From Thiocapsa sp. (lineage in GTDB: Bacteria; Pseudomonadota; Gammaproteobacteria; Chromatiales; Chromatiaceae): a stretch of 64,000 nucleotides of DNA. The stretch spans positions 1 to 64,000 of the forward strand of contig NZ_JAJDNA010000039.1 of NCBI RefSeq assembly GCF_022340925.1. The letters are read 5' to 3'. The position numbers were made by a program, and so were the translations under genes. Below the pieces are notes generated by a model. It searched no databases and was not told where the DNA came from. It saw nothing but the letters and a program-made list of their open reading frames with translations. Within the stretch, counting starts at the first letter, position 1, and each line of letters opens with the position of its first letter. Shown piece by piece: positions 31,796-41,872 of the stretch.

Positions 31796-32353
31796 ATGAT
31801 CGACGACATCAAGAAGGATGCAGCGGAGCGCATGGCCAAGAGTGTCGAAGCACTGACCCATGAGCTGGCGAAGATCCGCACGGGTCGCGCCCACCCGTCG
31901 CTGCTTGACCACGTGATGGTCTCCTACTACGGCTCCGAGGTGCCGATTCGACAGGTCGCGAATGTCAGCGCCGAGGATGCGCGCACACTCGCCGTCACGC
32001 CCTGGGAGCGGAACATGGTGCAGGCCGTCGAGAAAGCCATCATGCAGTCGGATCTGGGGCTGAATCCCAATACCGCAGGAACGGTGATTCGCGTACCCAT
32101 GCCCGCCCTGACCGAGGAGCGTCGCCGGGATTTGATCAAGGTAGCGCGCAACGAGGCCGAGCTCGCGCGGGTGGCCGTCCGCAACATTCGCCGTGACGCC
32201 AATCACGAGCTCAAGGAGCTGGTGAAGGAGAAGCTGATCTCCGAGGACGCTGAGCGCCGCGGGCAGGACCTCGTGCAAAAGCTGACGGACCAGTACATCA
32301 AAGACGTCGACTCGGTGCTGGCGGAGAAGGAAGCTGACCTGATGTCGATTTGA
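31796..32353 (+). CDS. frr: Ribosome recycling factor
   Basis: Splits post-termination ribosomes with EF-G. It is 185 residues long, the standard size. [48 protein letters not shown] and [24 protein letters not shown] are the family signatures. ATG 31796 is chosen over an upstream in-frame start because it lies directly after the pyrH stop and fits the family N-terminus. Confidence 0.98.
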   Translation: MIDDIKKDAAERMAKSVEALTHELAKIRTGRAHPSLLDHVMVSYYGSEVPIRQVANVSAEDARTLAVTPWERNMVQAVEKAIMQSDLGLNPNTAGTVIRVPMPALTEERRRDLIKVARNEAELARVAVRNIRRDANHELKELVKEKLISEDAERRGQDLVQKLTDQYIKDVDSVLAEKEADLMSI

Positions 32354-32377
32354 GACGGGCTGGCAATCCCGGATGCC

Positions 32378-33172
32378 GTGAACGTGGAAATTGCAACGCC
32401 CGCCGTCGACGCGACCGAGTCGGATCCATCCGTTCCTCGTCATGTCGCAATCATCATGGATGGCAACGGCCGCTGGGCCAAGCAGCGGGACCGTCCCCGC
32501 ACGGCTGGCCACCGCGAAGGCGTCAAGAGCGTCCGTGCGGTCGTTGAGGAAAGCGTGCGCCGCGGCGTGGGCACGCTAACGCTCTTCGCGTTCAGCAGTG
32601 AGAACTGGCAGCGCCCCCGTTCCGAGGTCAATATCCTCATGGAGCTCTTCATGAGCGCTCTCCGGGGCGAGGTGCGGCGCCTGCACGAGAACGACGTGCG
32701 CCTGCGCATCATCGGGGAACGCCGTGCATTTCCGGAGAAGCTCCAGCGGCGAATCACCGAAGCGGAAGAGCTGACAGCAGGAAACCGCACCCTCAATCTC
32801 CAGGTCGCGGCGAACTACGGCGGCCGTTGGGACATCACCCAGGCCGCCCGCCAGCTGGTCGCGGATGTCCAAAGCGGGCTGCTCGATCCGCGTGCAATCG
32901 ATGAGCAGTCGATTGCGCGGCGCTTGTCTTTTCCCGACCTGCCGGAGCCCGACCTGTTCATCCGAACGGGGGGGGAGCAGCGTCTGAGTAATTTTGTGCT
33001 TTGGCAGTCCGCCTATGCCGAGCTCTATTTCACCAAGCTGTTATGGCCCGATTTCGACGCGGCCGCCTTCGCGCAGGCCTTGGATGACTTCGCGCGGCGG
33101 CAGCGACGGTTTGGTCGGATCAGCGAGCAGGTCGAAGCCACGAGTGTGGTGAGCTTGTATGGGCGGGGTTGA
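32378..33172 (+). CDS. uppS: Undecaprenyl diphosphate synthase (cis-prenyltransferase)
   Basis: Builds the C55 lipid carrier for peptidoglycan and O-antigen by cis condensation of isopentenyl diphosphate. [16 protein letters not shown] holds the catalytic aspartate (about residue 28); [11 protein letters not shown], the NYGGRWDI motif and [23 protein letters not shown] follow. The start is GTG 32378 (264 aa), with GTG 32384 as an alternative. It overlaps cdsA by 14 bases. Confidence 0.97.
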   Translation: [264 protein letters not shown]

Positions 33173-34013
33173 GGCTTGGCGGGCCAACGGGACACTCAAG
33201 CGTCGGACTGTCACGGCGCTCTCGCTGGTGCCGCTCGTCATCGCAGCCGTCCTTTGGCTGCCTACCCAGGGACTTGCGGTCCTGTTATCGGGTGTGTTGC
33301 TCGTCGCCGCTTGGGAATGGTCTGCGCTGGCCGGGCTGTCGAAGCCGGTCACACGGATCGCGTATCTCGCGGCGATGCTGTCGGCGATGGCGCTGCTCTG
33401 GCAATGGCCGCAGGGGCAAGTCTTGTTGGTCGGACTCAGCGCGGTCTGGTGGGTGATCCAAGGGATCAGGCTGCTGGGGATCAGGACGATCGCGCGTGTC
33501 GAGGGTTTGCAGGTATCCTTGCTGCCCATCGGATTGCTCGTCCTCGTTGGCCTTTGGGCAGCCTTGGTGCATCTCCACGCCCTGCCGCGCATCGGAGCCG
33601 GCTTGGTGCTGTTTCTGATGTTCCTGATGTGGACCGCCGACTCGATGGCGTATTTTGTTGGACGCGCTTGGGGCGGCGGGAGGGCGAAGCTGGCGCCGGC
33701 ACTGAGTCCTGGCAAGACGCGTATTGGCGTCTACGGGGCAATGGTCGGGGCGGGTATCTGCGCCCTGATCTTCGCCTGGACACAGTCTGCAAGCTCGGGC
33801 GCGACCTTGCTCATCCTGCTGGTCTGCGGTGTGTCGGTTCTGATGTCCGTGGTCGGGGACCTGTATGAGAGCCTTCTCAAGCGTCGCCGCGGCCTCAAGG
33901 ACTCGGGACAGCTGCTTCCGGGCCACGGCGGCTTACTCGATCGAATCGACAGCCTAACGGCTGCCGCGCCGGTCTTTTCCTTGGGCATCGTCTTGATTGG
34001 GGCGGCAGCGTGA
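33159..34013 (+). CDS. cdsA: Phosphatidate cytidylyltransferase (CDP-diacylglycerol synthase)
   Basis: Integral membrane enzyme that makes CDP-diacylglycerol, the precursor of all major phospholipids. Several hydrophobic helices cover the 284 residues. The family signature is near the C-terminus: [20 protein letters not shown] then [15 protein letters not shown], and [21 protein letters not shown]-type ending with the conserved KDSG-PGHGG block. It overlaps uppS by 14 bases and dxr by the four bases GTGA. Confidence 0.96.
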
Positions 34014-35197
34014 TCGGCGTAACCGTACTCGGCTCGACCGGCTCCGTCGGTGTCAGCACCCTCGACGTGCTTGACCGCCATCGCGACCGCTTTCGCGTCG
34101 TTGCCTTGACCGCGAATCGCGACTACCGGCGCATGGCCGAGCAGTGCCGCCTTCACCAACCCGACGTCGCGGTCATGGTGGATGCCGGCGCCGCAGTGCA
34201 ATTGCGCGCATTGCTCTCGGACATGCCGGGGTGCCCGGAGATCCTGTCCGGTGCTGGCGGCCTTGACCAAGTCGCTGCCATGCCGGAGGCCCAGTACGTC
34301 ATGGCGGCGATCGTCGGTGCGGCTGGCTTGCCGCCGACGCTCGCGGCGGCGCGTGCGGGTAAGCGCCTGCTCCTTGCCAACAAGGAATCTCTGGTGGTCG
34401 CCGGTGCCTTGCTGATGCGCGCCATGGACGAGAGTGGCGCGGAGCTCCTGCCGATCGACAGTGAGCACAACGCCATTTTTCAATGTCTTCCGCCAAACTT
34501 CGCAGAGGGGCTGCCGTCGGTCGGGGTGGAACGAATCCTCCTGACCGCGTCCGGGGGGCCACTGCGCGACTGGCCCCTGGATCGCCTTGCGCTGGTGACA
34601 CCCGAGCAGGCCTGCGCCCATCCGACCTGGTCAATGGGGCGCAAGATCTCCGTTGATTCGGCGACCATGATGAACAAGGGGCTGGAGGTCATCGAGGCCT
34701 GCTGGCTATTCGGGACGGACACCGACCGCATCCAGGTCGTGGTCCACCCTCAAAGTGTGATCCACTCACTGGTTCAGTACCAGGACGGGTCGGTCCTGGC
34801 GCAGCTCGGGAATCCCGACATGCGCACGCCAATCGCCCATGCGCTCGGGTGGCCAGGTCGTCTGGATGCGGGGGTTGCCGCCCTTGATCTCTTTGAGGTC
34901 GCTCATCTTGACTTCGAGCAGCCGGATCTCGAGCGTTTCCCTTGTCTCGGGCTGGCCGTTCAGGCAGCACGTCAAGGTGGAACCGCGCCGGTGATCCTGA
35001 ATGCGGCCAACGAGGTTGCCGTGGCCGCCTTCCTCGACCGACGCATCGACCTGTCGGGTATCGCTGCGATTGTGGATGGGGCGCTCGAGTCTTTGCCGAG
35101 TGAGCCCGTCGATGGTCAAGACCTGGCATTTCTTTTGGAAGTCGATCGGCGGGCGCGCCAGCGCGCGGAACAATTGGTGCGAATGCGGGTCAACTAG
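34010..35197 (+). CDS. dxr: 1-deoxy-D-xylulose 5-phosphate reductoisomerase
   Basis: Second step of the MEP isoprenoid pathway, feeding uppS two genes upstream. The NADPH motif [14 protein letters not shown] is at the N-terminus. [25 protein letters not shown] (metal and substrate), [11 protein letters not shown] and [23 protein letters not shown] are all present. The GTG start overlaps the cdsA stop. The length is 395 aa. Confidence 0.97.
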   Translation: MIGVTVLGSTGSVGVSTLDVLDRHRDRFRVVALTANRDYRRMAEQCRLHQPDVAVMVDAGAAVQLRALLSDMPGCPEILSGAGGLDQVAAMPEAQYVMAAIVGAAGLPPTLAAARAGKRLLLANKESLVVAGALLMRAMDESGAELLPIDSEHNAIFQCLPPNFAEGLPSVGVERILLTASGGPLRDWPLDRLALVTPEQACAHPTWSMGRKISVDSATMMNKGLEVIEACWLFGTDTDRIQVVVHPQSVIHSLVQYQDGSVLAQLGNPDMRTPIAHALGWPGRLDAGVAALDLFEVAHLDFEQPDLERFPCLGLAVQAARQGGTAPVILNAANEVAVAAFLDRRIDLSGIAAIVDGALESLPSEPVDGQDLAFLLEVDRRARQRAEQLVRMRVN

Positions 35198-35202
35198 GCG
35201 CG

Positions 35203-36567
35203 ATGGACATCCTCTTCACGCTGGCTTCGTTCACGGTCGCCCTCGCCATCCTGATCGCCGTCCACGAGCTCGGACACTTCTGGGTGGCGCGGCGTTTGGG
35301 TGTGAGGGTCTTGCGTTTCGCAATCGGATTCGGCCGGCCGTTGTTGCGCTGGCAGCGTAGTCCCGACGCAACTGAGTATGTGGTCGCCGCCTTTCCGCTA
35401 GGCGGCTACGTGAAGATGCTCGATGAGCGCGAGGAACCGGTCCCTCCGGAGCAGTTGCATCTTGCATTCAACCGTCAGGCCCTATGGAAGCGCTCGGCGA
35501 TCGTCGTCGCCGGTCCCCTCTTCAACTTCCTATTCGCGATCCTGGCCTACTGGGCCATCTTCATGGCCGGTGATTCGGGCCTGAGGCCGGTCGTCGGTGA
35601 GGTCGTCCCGCAATCGATCGCAGATCAGGCGGGTTTCCAGGTCGGCGACGAGTTGATCCGCATCGGCGACCGGGACGCGGGGAGTTGGGAAACGGCGTTG
35701 TTCACCTTCATCGCAAAGTCATTGGACGGTGGAGAGCTCGCGGTACGGGTGCGTGACAAGTCCGGCAGCGAGCTGGAGCGATGGATCTCTTCGGATGCGG
35801 TTCGTAGCCTGGCCGAAGAGCCCGATCTACTCGGCCGTCTCGGTCTCGCGCCACGGCGCCCGATTCTGCCGCCCGTCATCGGGGAGCTCGTCGCCGGCGA
35901 GCCGGCCGAGTTGTCCGGGCTTAGGCAGGGCGATCGGATCTTGTCCGCGGATGGCCGTCCGATCGAGACCTGGCAGGACTGGGTGAGCCTGGTCCGCGAG
36001 CATCCAAACGAGACCCTGGAGATCGATGTCGAACGCGACGGCGGCGAGCAGCTTCGCCTGAGCATTACCCCACGACCGGTGAAGAACGATGGCGGGGAAG
36101 TCGGCCGCATCGGGGCTGGCGTGAGCGTGCCCGAAGGCTTGCTGGATCAATACAGCGTCGAGGTCCGGTACGGGCCGATCGAGGCGGTAGAGCGGTCGGT
36201 CGCCAAGACGTTCGAGATGAGTCTGATGACGCTGCGTGTGATCGGTCGGATGCTGATCGGACAGGCCTCAATCCAGAACCTGAGTGGCCCGATCACGATC
36301 GCCGAGACCGCCGGACGGACAGCGAGCCACGGGCTCGACTCCTTCGTGAAGTTCCTCGCGGTCGTCAGCATCAGTCTGGGCGTGCTCAACCTCCTGCCCA
36401 TTCCGGTTCTGGATGGTGGGCACCTGCTGTATTTCCTCATCGAGGGGGTCAAAGGCAGCCCCCTCTCGGAAGCGGCGCAGGCCCAGGGGCAGAAGATTGG
36501 GCTGATCCTACTGGCCGGACTCATGACGCTGGCATTTTACCTGGATCTGTCCCGACTGTTGGGCTAA
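35203..36567 (+). CDS. rseP: Site-2 intramembrane zinc protease RseP
   Basis: Inner-membrane protease; in E. coli it cleaves RseA to release sigma-E under envelope stress. The zinc motif HELGH is at residues 21-25 in the first membrane helix, and the second ligand region NLLPIPVLDGGHLLYF is near residue 400. Two PDZ domains lie between (about 110-200 and 215-300), including ELSGLRQGDRILSADGRPI. At 454 residues it is typical. It sits just before bamA, whose promoter lies over its stop codon. Confidence 0.96.
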   Translation: MDILFTLASFTVALAILIAVHELGHFWVARRLGVRVLRFAIGFGRPLLRWQRSPDATEYVVAAFPLGGYVKMLDEREEPVPPEQLHLAFNRQALWKRSAIVVAGPLFNFLFAILAYWAIFMAGDSGLRPVVGEVVPQSIADQAGFQVGDELIRIGDRDAGSWETALFTFIAKSLDGGELAVRVRDKSGSELERWISSDAVRSLAEEPDLLGRLGLAPRRPILPPVIGELVAGEPAELSGLRQGDRILSADGRPIETWQDWVSLVREHPNETLEIDVERDGGEQLRLSITPRPVKNDGGEVGRIGAGVSVPEGLLDQYSVEVRYGPIEAVERSVAKTFEMSLMTLRVIGRMLIGQASIQNLSGPITIAETAGRTASHGLDSFVKFLAVVSISLGVLNLLPIPVLDGGHLLYFLIEGVKGSPLSEAAQAQGQKIGLILLAGLMTLAFYLDLSRLLG

Positions 36568-36588
36568 GCCTGACGAATCACTTATACT
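36559..36588 (+). promoter_or_regulatory. Sigma-70-like promoter for bamA
   Basis: TTGGGC (36559-36564) and TATACT (36583-36588) are 18 bases apart, spanning the rseP stop codon. A start near 36595 gives a 52-base leader. It would let bamA, skp and the lpx genes be transcribed independently of the upstream genes. Confidence 0.5.
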
Positions 36589-36646
36589 AGCGCGCCTGGA
36601 ACGCCGACTGCGTCGCAGACTTCGGCTTGATCGAGGGGACCCTGTC

Positions 36647-38977
36647 TTGCGCGCGATATCTTTGATGCCCCCTTGCTGCGCCCGGCGCCAGCTCCTGCTC
36701 CTGAGTCTCCTGTTGGCGCTCCACACCCCCCTTATGGCCGAGGTATTCCAGATCTCGGACATTCGGGTGGAGGGTCTGCAGCGGATCGCGCCCGGAACGG
36801 TCTTCAACTATCTTCCTGTCCAGGTCGGCGACACGGTCGGTGACGGCGTCACCGGAGGCATCATCCGCTCGCTGTACCAAACCGGTTTCTTTGACGATGT
36901 CCGTGTCGAGCGCGAGGGCGATGTGCTGGTCCTGTGGGTTCGTGAGCGACCGGCGATCGCTCAGATCGATATTGCGGGAAACCGCGACATCGACACCAAG
37001 GTGCTCACGTCCGCCTTGGCCGACATCGGTCTCAAAGAGGGCCGGGTCTTCGACCGGTCCGTATTGGATCGCATCGAGCAGGAGCTTGAACGGCAGTATT
37101 TTGCTCGCGGCAAGTATGGCGTCCTCATTCAATCGACGGTTTCCCCGCTCGAGCGCAATCGCGTCGCGGTCCGAATCGAGATCACCGAGGGACTGACCGC
37201 GCGGATCAAGCAGATCACCATCATCGGGAGCAAGGCGTTCCCGGAGAAGGAGCTGCTTAAGCAATTCGAGCTGGGCCCGACCCGTTGGAGCTCATTCTAT
37301 TCGAAGAATGATCGATATTCGAAGCAGAAGCTCGCTGGCGATCTGGAGTCGTTGCGATCGTTCTACCTGGATCGTGGTTTTATTAAGTTTGATATCCTCT
37401 CGACCCAGGTCTCAATCAGCCCGAACAAGAAAGACATCTATGTGACGGTCGTCATCGCCGAGGGCGAGCCCTTCCGTATCAGTGACATCAAGCTGGCCGG
37501 AGAGCCCTCGATCCCGTCGGCCGAGCTCTTCCCGCTCATCTATCTCAAACGCGGCGAGTATTTTTCGCGCCGCGCCACCACCGAGAGCGCAGAGCGCATC
37601 TCGAATCTGCTCGGCGACCGCGGGTATGCCTTCGCCAATGTCAACACCATTCCCGAGATCGACGAGGAGGCCAGGGAGGTTGCGGTCACCTTTTTTGTCG
37701 ATCCGGGTCAACGCGTGTATGTCCGCCGAGTCAATATGAAAGGCAACACCCGAACCCGGGACGAGGTCCTGCGTCGGGAGATGCGTCAGTTGGAATCGGC
37801 CTGGTTCTCGGCCGACCTGGTGCGCAAGTCGCGTGAGCGGCTGCAGCGGCTGGGTTACTTCGAAGACGTCTCGATCGAGACGCCGGCCGTGCCCGGATCG
37901 ACCGATCAGGTCGACGTGGACGTGACGGTGACGGAGAAGCCAGCCGGTAACCTCTCCGCTGGGGTGGGCTTTTCGCAGTCTCAGGGGATCCTACTCAATG
38001 CGAGCGTCACGCAGAACAACTTCCTGGGAACGGGTAAGCGGGTCTCGCTGGGCCTCAACACGAGCCGTGCGACGCAGCTTTACCAGTTCGCCTACACCAA
38101 CCCGTTTTACACGGTGGACGGCATCAGTCGCGGCTTCAATGTCTCGTACCGTGAAACCGACTTCGATGAATTGATCGGCGCCGACTACACGACCGACGTC
38201 GGCGTGCTGGGGATCAATTTCGGACTGCCGATCTCAGAGACCAGCCGTGCCGGATTGGGGCTGCGCTATCAATATACGAATTTCACACCGGGTTTTTCCC
38301 AACTCGCGCAAGAATTTGTCGAAGACAACGGCGATGTCTTCAACGACTTCATCCTGTCGGCGAGCTATACAAACGACAGTCGCGATACCGCGATCTTCCC
38401 GACACGCGGTGGCTTGCGCACGCTGCGGGCCGACCTTGCGGTTCCCGGCAGCGACCTCCAATACTACAAGTTGATCTATCAAGACCAGATCTACGTTCCC
38501 TTGACGAGCCGGTTCGTGGTGTCCTTGTCGGGGGATGTCGGATACGGCGAGGGTTACGGCGACACGGACGAGCTACCCTTCTTCGAAAACTATTACGCCG
38601 GGGGGCCGCGAACGGTGCGCGGTTTTGTCGCCAATTCCCTGGGGCCCCGTGAGACGGATACCAATGATCCGGTGGGCGGAAATCTCAGGCTGGTGGGGAG
38701 CGTCGAGCTCTTCGCGCCCGCGCCCGTCGGGGGTGACTTCGAAAAGACCTTGCGGCTCGGCGCCTTTCTCGACTTCGGTAACGTTTGGCAGACCAATGAC
38801 TCAGATCTTGTGAGTCCAACGGGCTTCGATCTAGGGGACCTGCGCTATTCTGCGGGTCTCTCGGCGACCTGGTTGTCGCCGGTCGGCGCCCTATCGATCA
38901 GCTTGGCCTTTCCGCTCAACGAGGAGGATGGGGACGATACCCAGGCCTTCCAGTTTGGCATCGGACAGACGTTCTGA
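36647..38977 (+). CDS. bamA: Outer membrane protein assembly factor BamA
   Basis: The core of the BAM machine that inserts beta-barrels into the outer membrane. A signal peptide (LLLLSLLLALHTPLMA) is followed by five POTRA domains (about residues 27-425, the first starting VFQISDIRVEGLQRI) and an Omp85 16-strand barrel. The barrel has the VRGF motif (GPRTVRGFVANSLGP) and ends in the terminal phenylalanine of QFGIGQTF. TTG 36647 with GAGGGG upstream is preferred to ATG 36665. The length is 776 aa. Confidence 0.97.
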   Translation: MRAISLMPPCCARRQLLLLSLLLALHTPLMAEVFQISDIRVEGLQRIAPGTVFNYLPVQVGDTVGDGVTGGIIRSLYQTGFFDDVRVEREGDVLVLWVRERPAIAQIDIAGNRDIDTKVLTSALADIGLKEGRVFDRSVLDRIEQELERQYFARGKYGVLIQSTVSPLERNRVAVRIEITEGLTARIKQITIIGSKAFPEKELLKQFELGPTRWSSFYSKNDRYSKQKLAGDLESLRSFYLDRGFIKFDILSTQVSISPNKKDIYVTVVIAEGEPFRISDIKLAGEPSIPSAELFPLIYLKRGEYFSRRATTESAERISNLLGDRGYAFANVNTIPEIDEEAREVAVTFFVDPGQRVYVRRVNMKGNTRTRDEVLRREMRQLESAWFSADLVRKSRERLQRLGYFEDVSIETPAVPGSTDQVDVDVTVTEKPAGNLSAGVGFSQSQGILLNASVTQNNFLGTGKRVSLGLNTSRATQLYQFAYTNPFYTVDGISRGFNVSYRETDFDELIGADYTTDVGVLGINFGLPISETSRAGLGLRYQYTNFTPGFSQLAQEFVEDNGDVFNDFILSASYTNDSRDTAIFPTRGGLRTLRADLAVPGSDLQYYKLIYQDQIYVPLTSRFVVSLSGDVGYGEGYGDTDELPFFENYYAGGPRTVRGFVANSLGPRETDTNDPVGGNLRLVGSVELFAPAPVGGDFEKTLRLGAFLDFGNVWQTNDSDLVSPTGFDLGDLRYSAGLSATWLSPVGALSISLAFPLNEEDGDDTQAFQFGIGQTF

Positions 38978-38989
38978 GGGAGGGCTCGC

Positions 38990-39505
38990 GTGAGGCGGTT
39001 GGTTGGTTGTTGTTTTGGTCTCTTGTCCCTCCTGGCACTGCAGGGTGCGGCTGCGGCCGAGTATCGGCTCGCTGTGGTCGACCCCAACCGCGTGGTCGAG
39101 CAGTCGCCCCAGTACGAGGCGGCAGGGGCTTCCCTCCAGCGTGAGGTCGAAGAGCGTGAGCGCGTCCTGCGCGAGCAGCAGGATCAGATCTCCGCCTTGC
39201 AGGGGCGCCTCGAGCGCGAGGGCGCCTTGATGAGCGAGGGCGAGATCCAACGCCTCAAGAACGACATTCGCAGTCGGACCCGAAAGCTCAAGTACGCCCG
39301 TGATGAGTTCCAGGAGGACTTTGCGCTGCGTCAGAACGAGCTGCGCACGAAATTGGCCCTGCAAGTGCGAGAGGTCGTGGTCGAGGTCGCCAAGGAAGAG
39401 AAGATCGACCTCGTGATCAGTGAAGGGTTGGTGTATTTCAGTCCAAGGATCGATATCTCAGATAAGGTGATCGAGCGCCTTAAACAGGACTTTGGAGACA
39501 AGTGA
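38990..39505 (+). CDS. skp: Periplasmic chaperone Skp/OmpH
   Basis: Holds unfolded outer membrane proteins in the periplasm before BamA takes them. It has a signal peptide (VGCCFGLLSLLALQGAAAA), then YRLAVVDPNRVVEQSPQYEAA, long charged coiled-coil tentacles (about residues 48-125), and a C-terminal beta segment (KIDLVISEGLVYFSPRID). GTG start with GAGGGAGG upstream. At 171 aa it is near the usual length and lies 12 bases after bamA. Confidence 0.93.
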   Translation: MRRLVGCCFGLLSLLALQGAAAAEYRLAVVDPNRVVEQSPQYEAAGASLQREVEERERVLREQQDQISALQGRLEREGALMSEGEIQRLKNDIRSRTRKLKYARDEFQEDFALRQNELRTKLALQVREVVVEVAKEEKIDLVISEGLVYFSPRIDISDKVIERLKQDFGDK

Positions 39506-39508
39506 TGG

Positions 39509-40591
39509 GTGGATCAGGTCGTTGTCGGCTGTTTGTCTAAGACCTTGGAAATCTCGCTGAGCGAACTGGCGGGGCGCTTGGGCGTGCCCTTGCGTGGAAA
39601 CGGGGCCGCCAGGGTTTCACGGATCGCCCCGCTGACGTCGGCCGACGAGATGAGCCTCAGCTTTCTCGGCGACGCCCGCCTTCGCCGGGCCCTCGAGTCG
39701 ACTCGGGCCGGCTGTGTGGTCTTGACGGAATCGGATGCCGACGTCGCGACGGTTCCGGTCCTGTTGAGCGAAAACCCCTATCTCACCTTCGCACGCGCGG
39801 CCTGGATCCTCTATCCTCCGCGCCCCGTCGCCGGCGGTGTTCATGGGAGTGCGGTCGTTGCAGCCAGCGCGCGGATCGATCCGTCGGCATGGATTGGCCC
39901 CACCTGCGTCGTGGAAGCCGACGCGGTGGTCGGCCCCCGCGTGTTCGTCGGCCCGGGTTGCATCATCGGGGAAGGCGTGGAGATTGGTGAGGATACCCGG
40001 CTGGTCGCACGCGTCACGCTGTGCCCCGGGACCCGGATCGGCAAACGGGGGCTCCTGCACCCGGGGAGCGTCATCGGACGCGAGGGTTTTGGATTCGCGC
40101 GCGATGAGGATCGCTGGATCCGTATGCCGCAGGTCGGTCGGGCCATCCTGGGCGACGACGTCGAGATCGGTGCCAACACGACGGTCGACCGTGGGGCGAT
40201 CGCGGATACCATCATCTCAGACGGCGTGAAGCTGGATAACCATATCCAGATCGGCCATAACGTGCAGATCGGTGAGAACACGGCGATGGCCGCCAATACG
40301 GGGATCTCTGGGTCGACGCGGATCGGGCGCAACTGCACGATCTCAGGGGCTGTGGGGATGGCGGGTCATCTGGAGATCGGCGACGGGGTTCATTTCACCG
40401 GCATGGCGATGGTGACCCGATCGGTCTTGGAGCCCGGCTCCTACAGCAGCGGCATCCCGGCGATGCCAAGCGCGGACTGGCGACGCAACGTGGCCCGTTT
40501 TAAACATCTGGATGAGCTGGCGCGTCGCATCAGAGAACTTGAGGCGCGTATCGATACGATGAATGAAGCAAAAGGGCGGGAGGCTACCTAG
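39509..40591 (+). CDS. lpxD: UDP-3-O-acylglucosamine N-acyltransferase
   Basis: Third step of lipid A synthesis, adding the N-linked hydroxyacyl chain. The N-terminal uridine-binding domain ([18 protein letters not shown]) is followed by many left-handed beta-helix hexapeptides. The catalytic histidine segment is [21 protein letters not shown], and a C-terminal helical tail follows. GTG 39509, three bases after skp, gives 360 aa; the exact start is uncertain because no good ribosome site lies near it. Confidence 0.96.
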   Translation: MDQVVVGCLSKTLEISLSELAGRLGVPLRGNGAARVSRIAPLTSADEMSLSFLGDARLRRALESTRAGCVVLTESDADVATVPVLLSENPYLTFARAAWILYPPRPVAGGVHGSAVVAASARIDPSAWIGPTCVVEADAVVGPRVFVGPGCIIGEGVEIGEDTRLVARVTLCPGTRIGKRGLLHPGSVIGREGFGFARDEDRWIRMPQVGRAILGDDVEIGANTTVDRGAIADTIISDGVKLDNHIQIGHNVQIGENTAMAANTGISGSTRIGRNCTISGAVGMAGHLEIGDGVHFTGMAMVTRSVLEPGSYSSGIPAMPSADWRRNVARFKHLDELARRIRELEARIDTMNEAKGREAT

Positions 40592-40655
40592 AATGGAGGG
40601 ATCGCATCTGACGCCGACGCACGCGGACGCGCGTCTTGGCCGCTCGGAGGACGCC

Positions 40656-41105
40656 GTGAGCACAATGGACATCCATAAGGTGCTGAGTCTCTTGCCGCAC
40701 CGCTATCCTTTTCTATTGATCGACAGAGTCGTCGATTTCAAGATCAACGAGTATTTGGTCGCCCTCAAGAATGTCTCCTACAACGAGCCCTTTTTTATGG
40801 GTCACTTCCCGGTGCGTCCGGTCATGCCCGGGGTCCTGATCGTCGAGGCCATGGCGCAGGCGACGGGATTGTTGGCGATGGCCTCGCGTCCTGATGAGGT
40901 GGGTGAGAAATCTCTCTATTATTTTGTCGGGATCGATAAGGCCCGCTTCAAACGGCCGGTCGAGCCCGGAGACCAGTTGATTCTTGATGTGAAGCTCGGT
41001 CCGGTGCGTCGTGGCATCTGGAAGTTCGACGGTGAGGCGCGCGTCGATGATCGCATCGTTGCAAGCGCTGAGATCATGTGCACGGCACGAGATTTCACTG
41101 CTTGA
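40656..41105 (+). CDS. fabZ: 3-hydroxyacyl-ACP dehydratase FabZ
   Basis: Dehydrates 3-hydroxyacyl-ACP in fatty acid synthesis and competes with LpxA for hydroxymyristoyl-ACP. It has the hot-dog fold: [14 protein letters not shown], then [26 protein letters not shown] with the catalytic histidine and glutamate. GTG 40656 has GGAGG five bases upstream and is preferred to ATG 40665 (14 bases away) or the longer frame. That gives 149 aa. It overlaps lpxA by TTGA if the TTG start of lpxA is right. Confidence 0.96.
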   Translation: MSTMDIHKVLSLLPHRYPFLLIDRVVDFKINEYLVALKNVSYNEPFFMGHFPVRPVMPGVLIVEAMAQATGLLAMASRPDEVGEKSLYYFVGIDKARFKRPVEPGDQLILDVKLGPVRRGIWKFDGEARVDDRIVASAEIMCTARDFTA

Positions 41106-41872
41106 TTCACCCCACCGCCGTCATCGATTCGTCCGCGCGGTTGGAGGCCGGTGTCGAGGTAGGGCCTTTCGTTGTGATCGGACCCGACGTCGAGATCGGG
41201 GCCGGCACCCGGGTCGGGCCGCATGCCGTGATCAGAGGACCGACACGGATCGGTCGGGACAATCGCATCTTTCAATTCGCCTCCGTCGGTGAGGATCCGC
41301 AGGACAAGAAGTACGGCGGTGAGTCCACCCATCTGGAGATCGGCGACCGTAACCAGATTCGCGAGTTTGCCACCCTCCATCGCGGGACCGTTCAAGACCA
41401 GGGCGTCACCCGGATCGGCAGCGACAATCTCTTCATGGCCTATACCCATGTGGCCCACGATTGCCGCATCGGCGATCAGGTGATCATGGCGAATGCCGCA
41501 TCGCTCGGTGGGCACGTGCAGGTGCACGACTGGGCCATCCTCGGCGGCTTCACGATCGTCCATCAGTTCTGTCGGATCGGTGCGCACAGCTTTTGCGCCA
41601 TGGGGTCTGTCTTGAGCAAGGATGTCCCGCCCTACGTCACTGTCAGTGGACAGCCCGCCGAGCCACACGGGATCAATGCCGAGGGACTGCGGCGCCGCGG
41701 CTTCCCGGATGAGACGATTCAGGTGATCAAGCGCGCTTACCGCACGCTGTATCTGGCGAATCTCAAGCTCGCAGAGGCCGTGTCCGAGCTGCGCGCGATG
41801 GCCGAGAGCGTGCCGGAGATCACCCGGTTGGCTGACTTCATCGACGACAGCACGCGCAGCATCGTGCGCTGA
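41102..41872 (+). CDS. lpxA: UDP-N-acetylglucosamine O-acyltransferase
   Basis: First step of lipid A synthesis. Beta-helix hexapeptides start from [28 protein letters not shown], the catalytic histidine of [12 protein letters not shown], and [15 protein letters not shown] are family signatures, as is [11 protein letters not shown] in the C-terminal helical part. TTG 41102 gives a family-like MIHPTAV start and overlaps the fabZ stop by four bases; ATG 41078, eight codons upstream, is an alternative. It overlaps lpxB by one base. Confidence 0.95.
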   Translation: MIHPTAVIDSSARLEAGVEVGPFVVIGPDVEIGAGTRVGPHAVIRGPTRIGRDNRIFQFASVGEDPQDKKYGGESTHLEIGDRNQIREFATLHRGTVQDQGVTRIGSDNLFMAYTHVAHDCRIGDQVIMANAASLGGHVQVHDWAILGGFTIVHQFCRIGAHSFCAMGSVLSKDVPPYVTVSGQPAEPHGINAEGLRRRGFPDETIQVIKRAYRTLYLANLKLAEAVSELRAMAESVPEITRLADFIDDSTRSIVR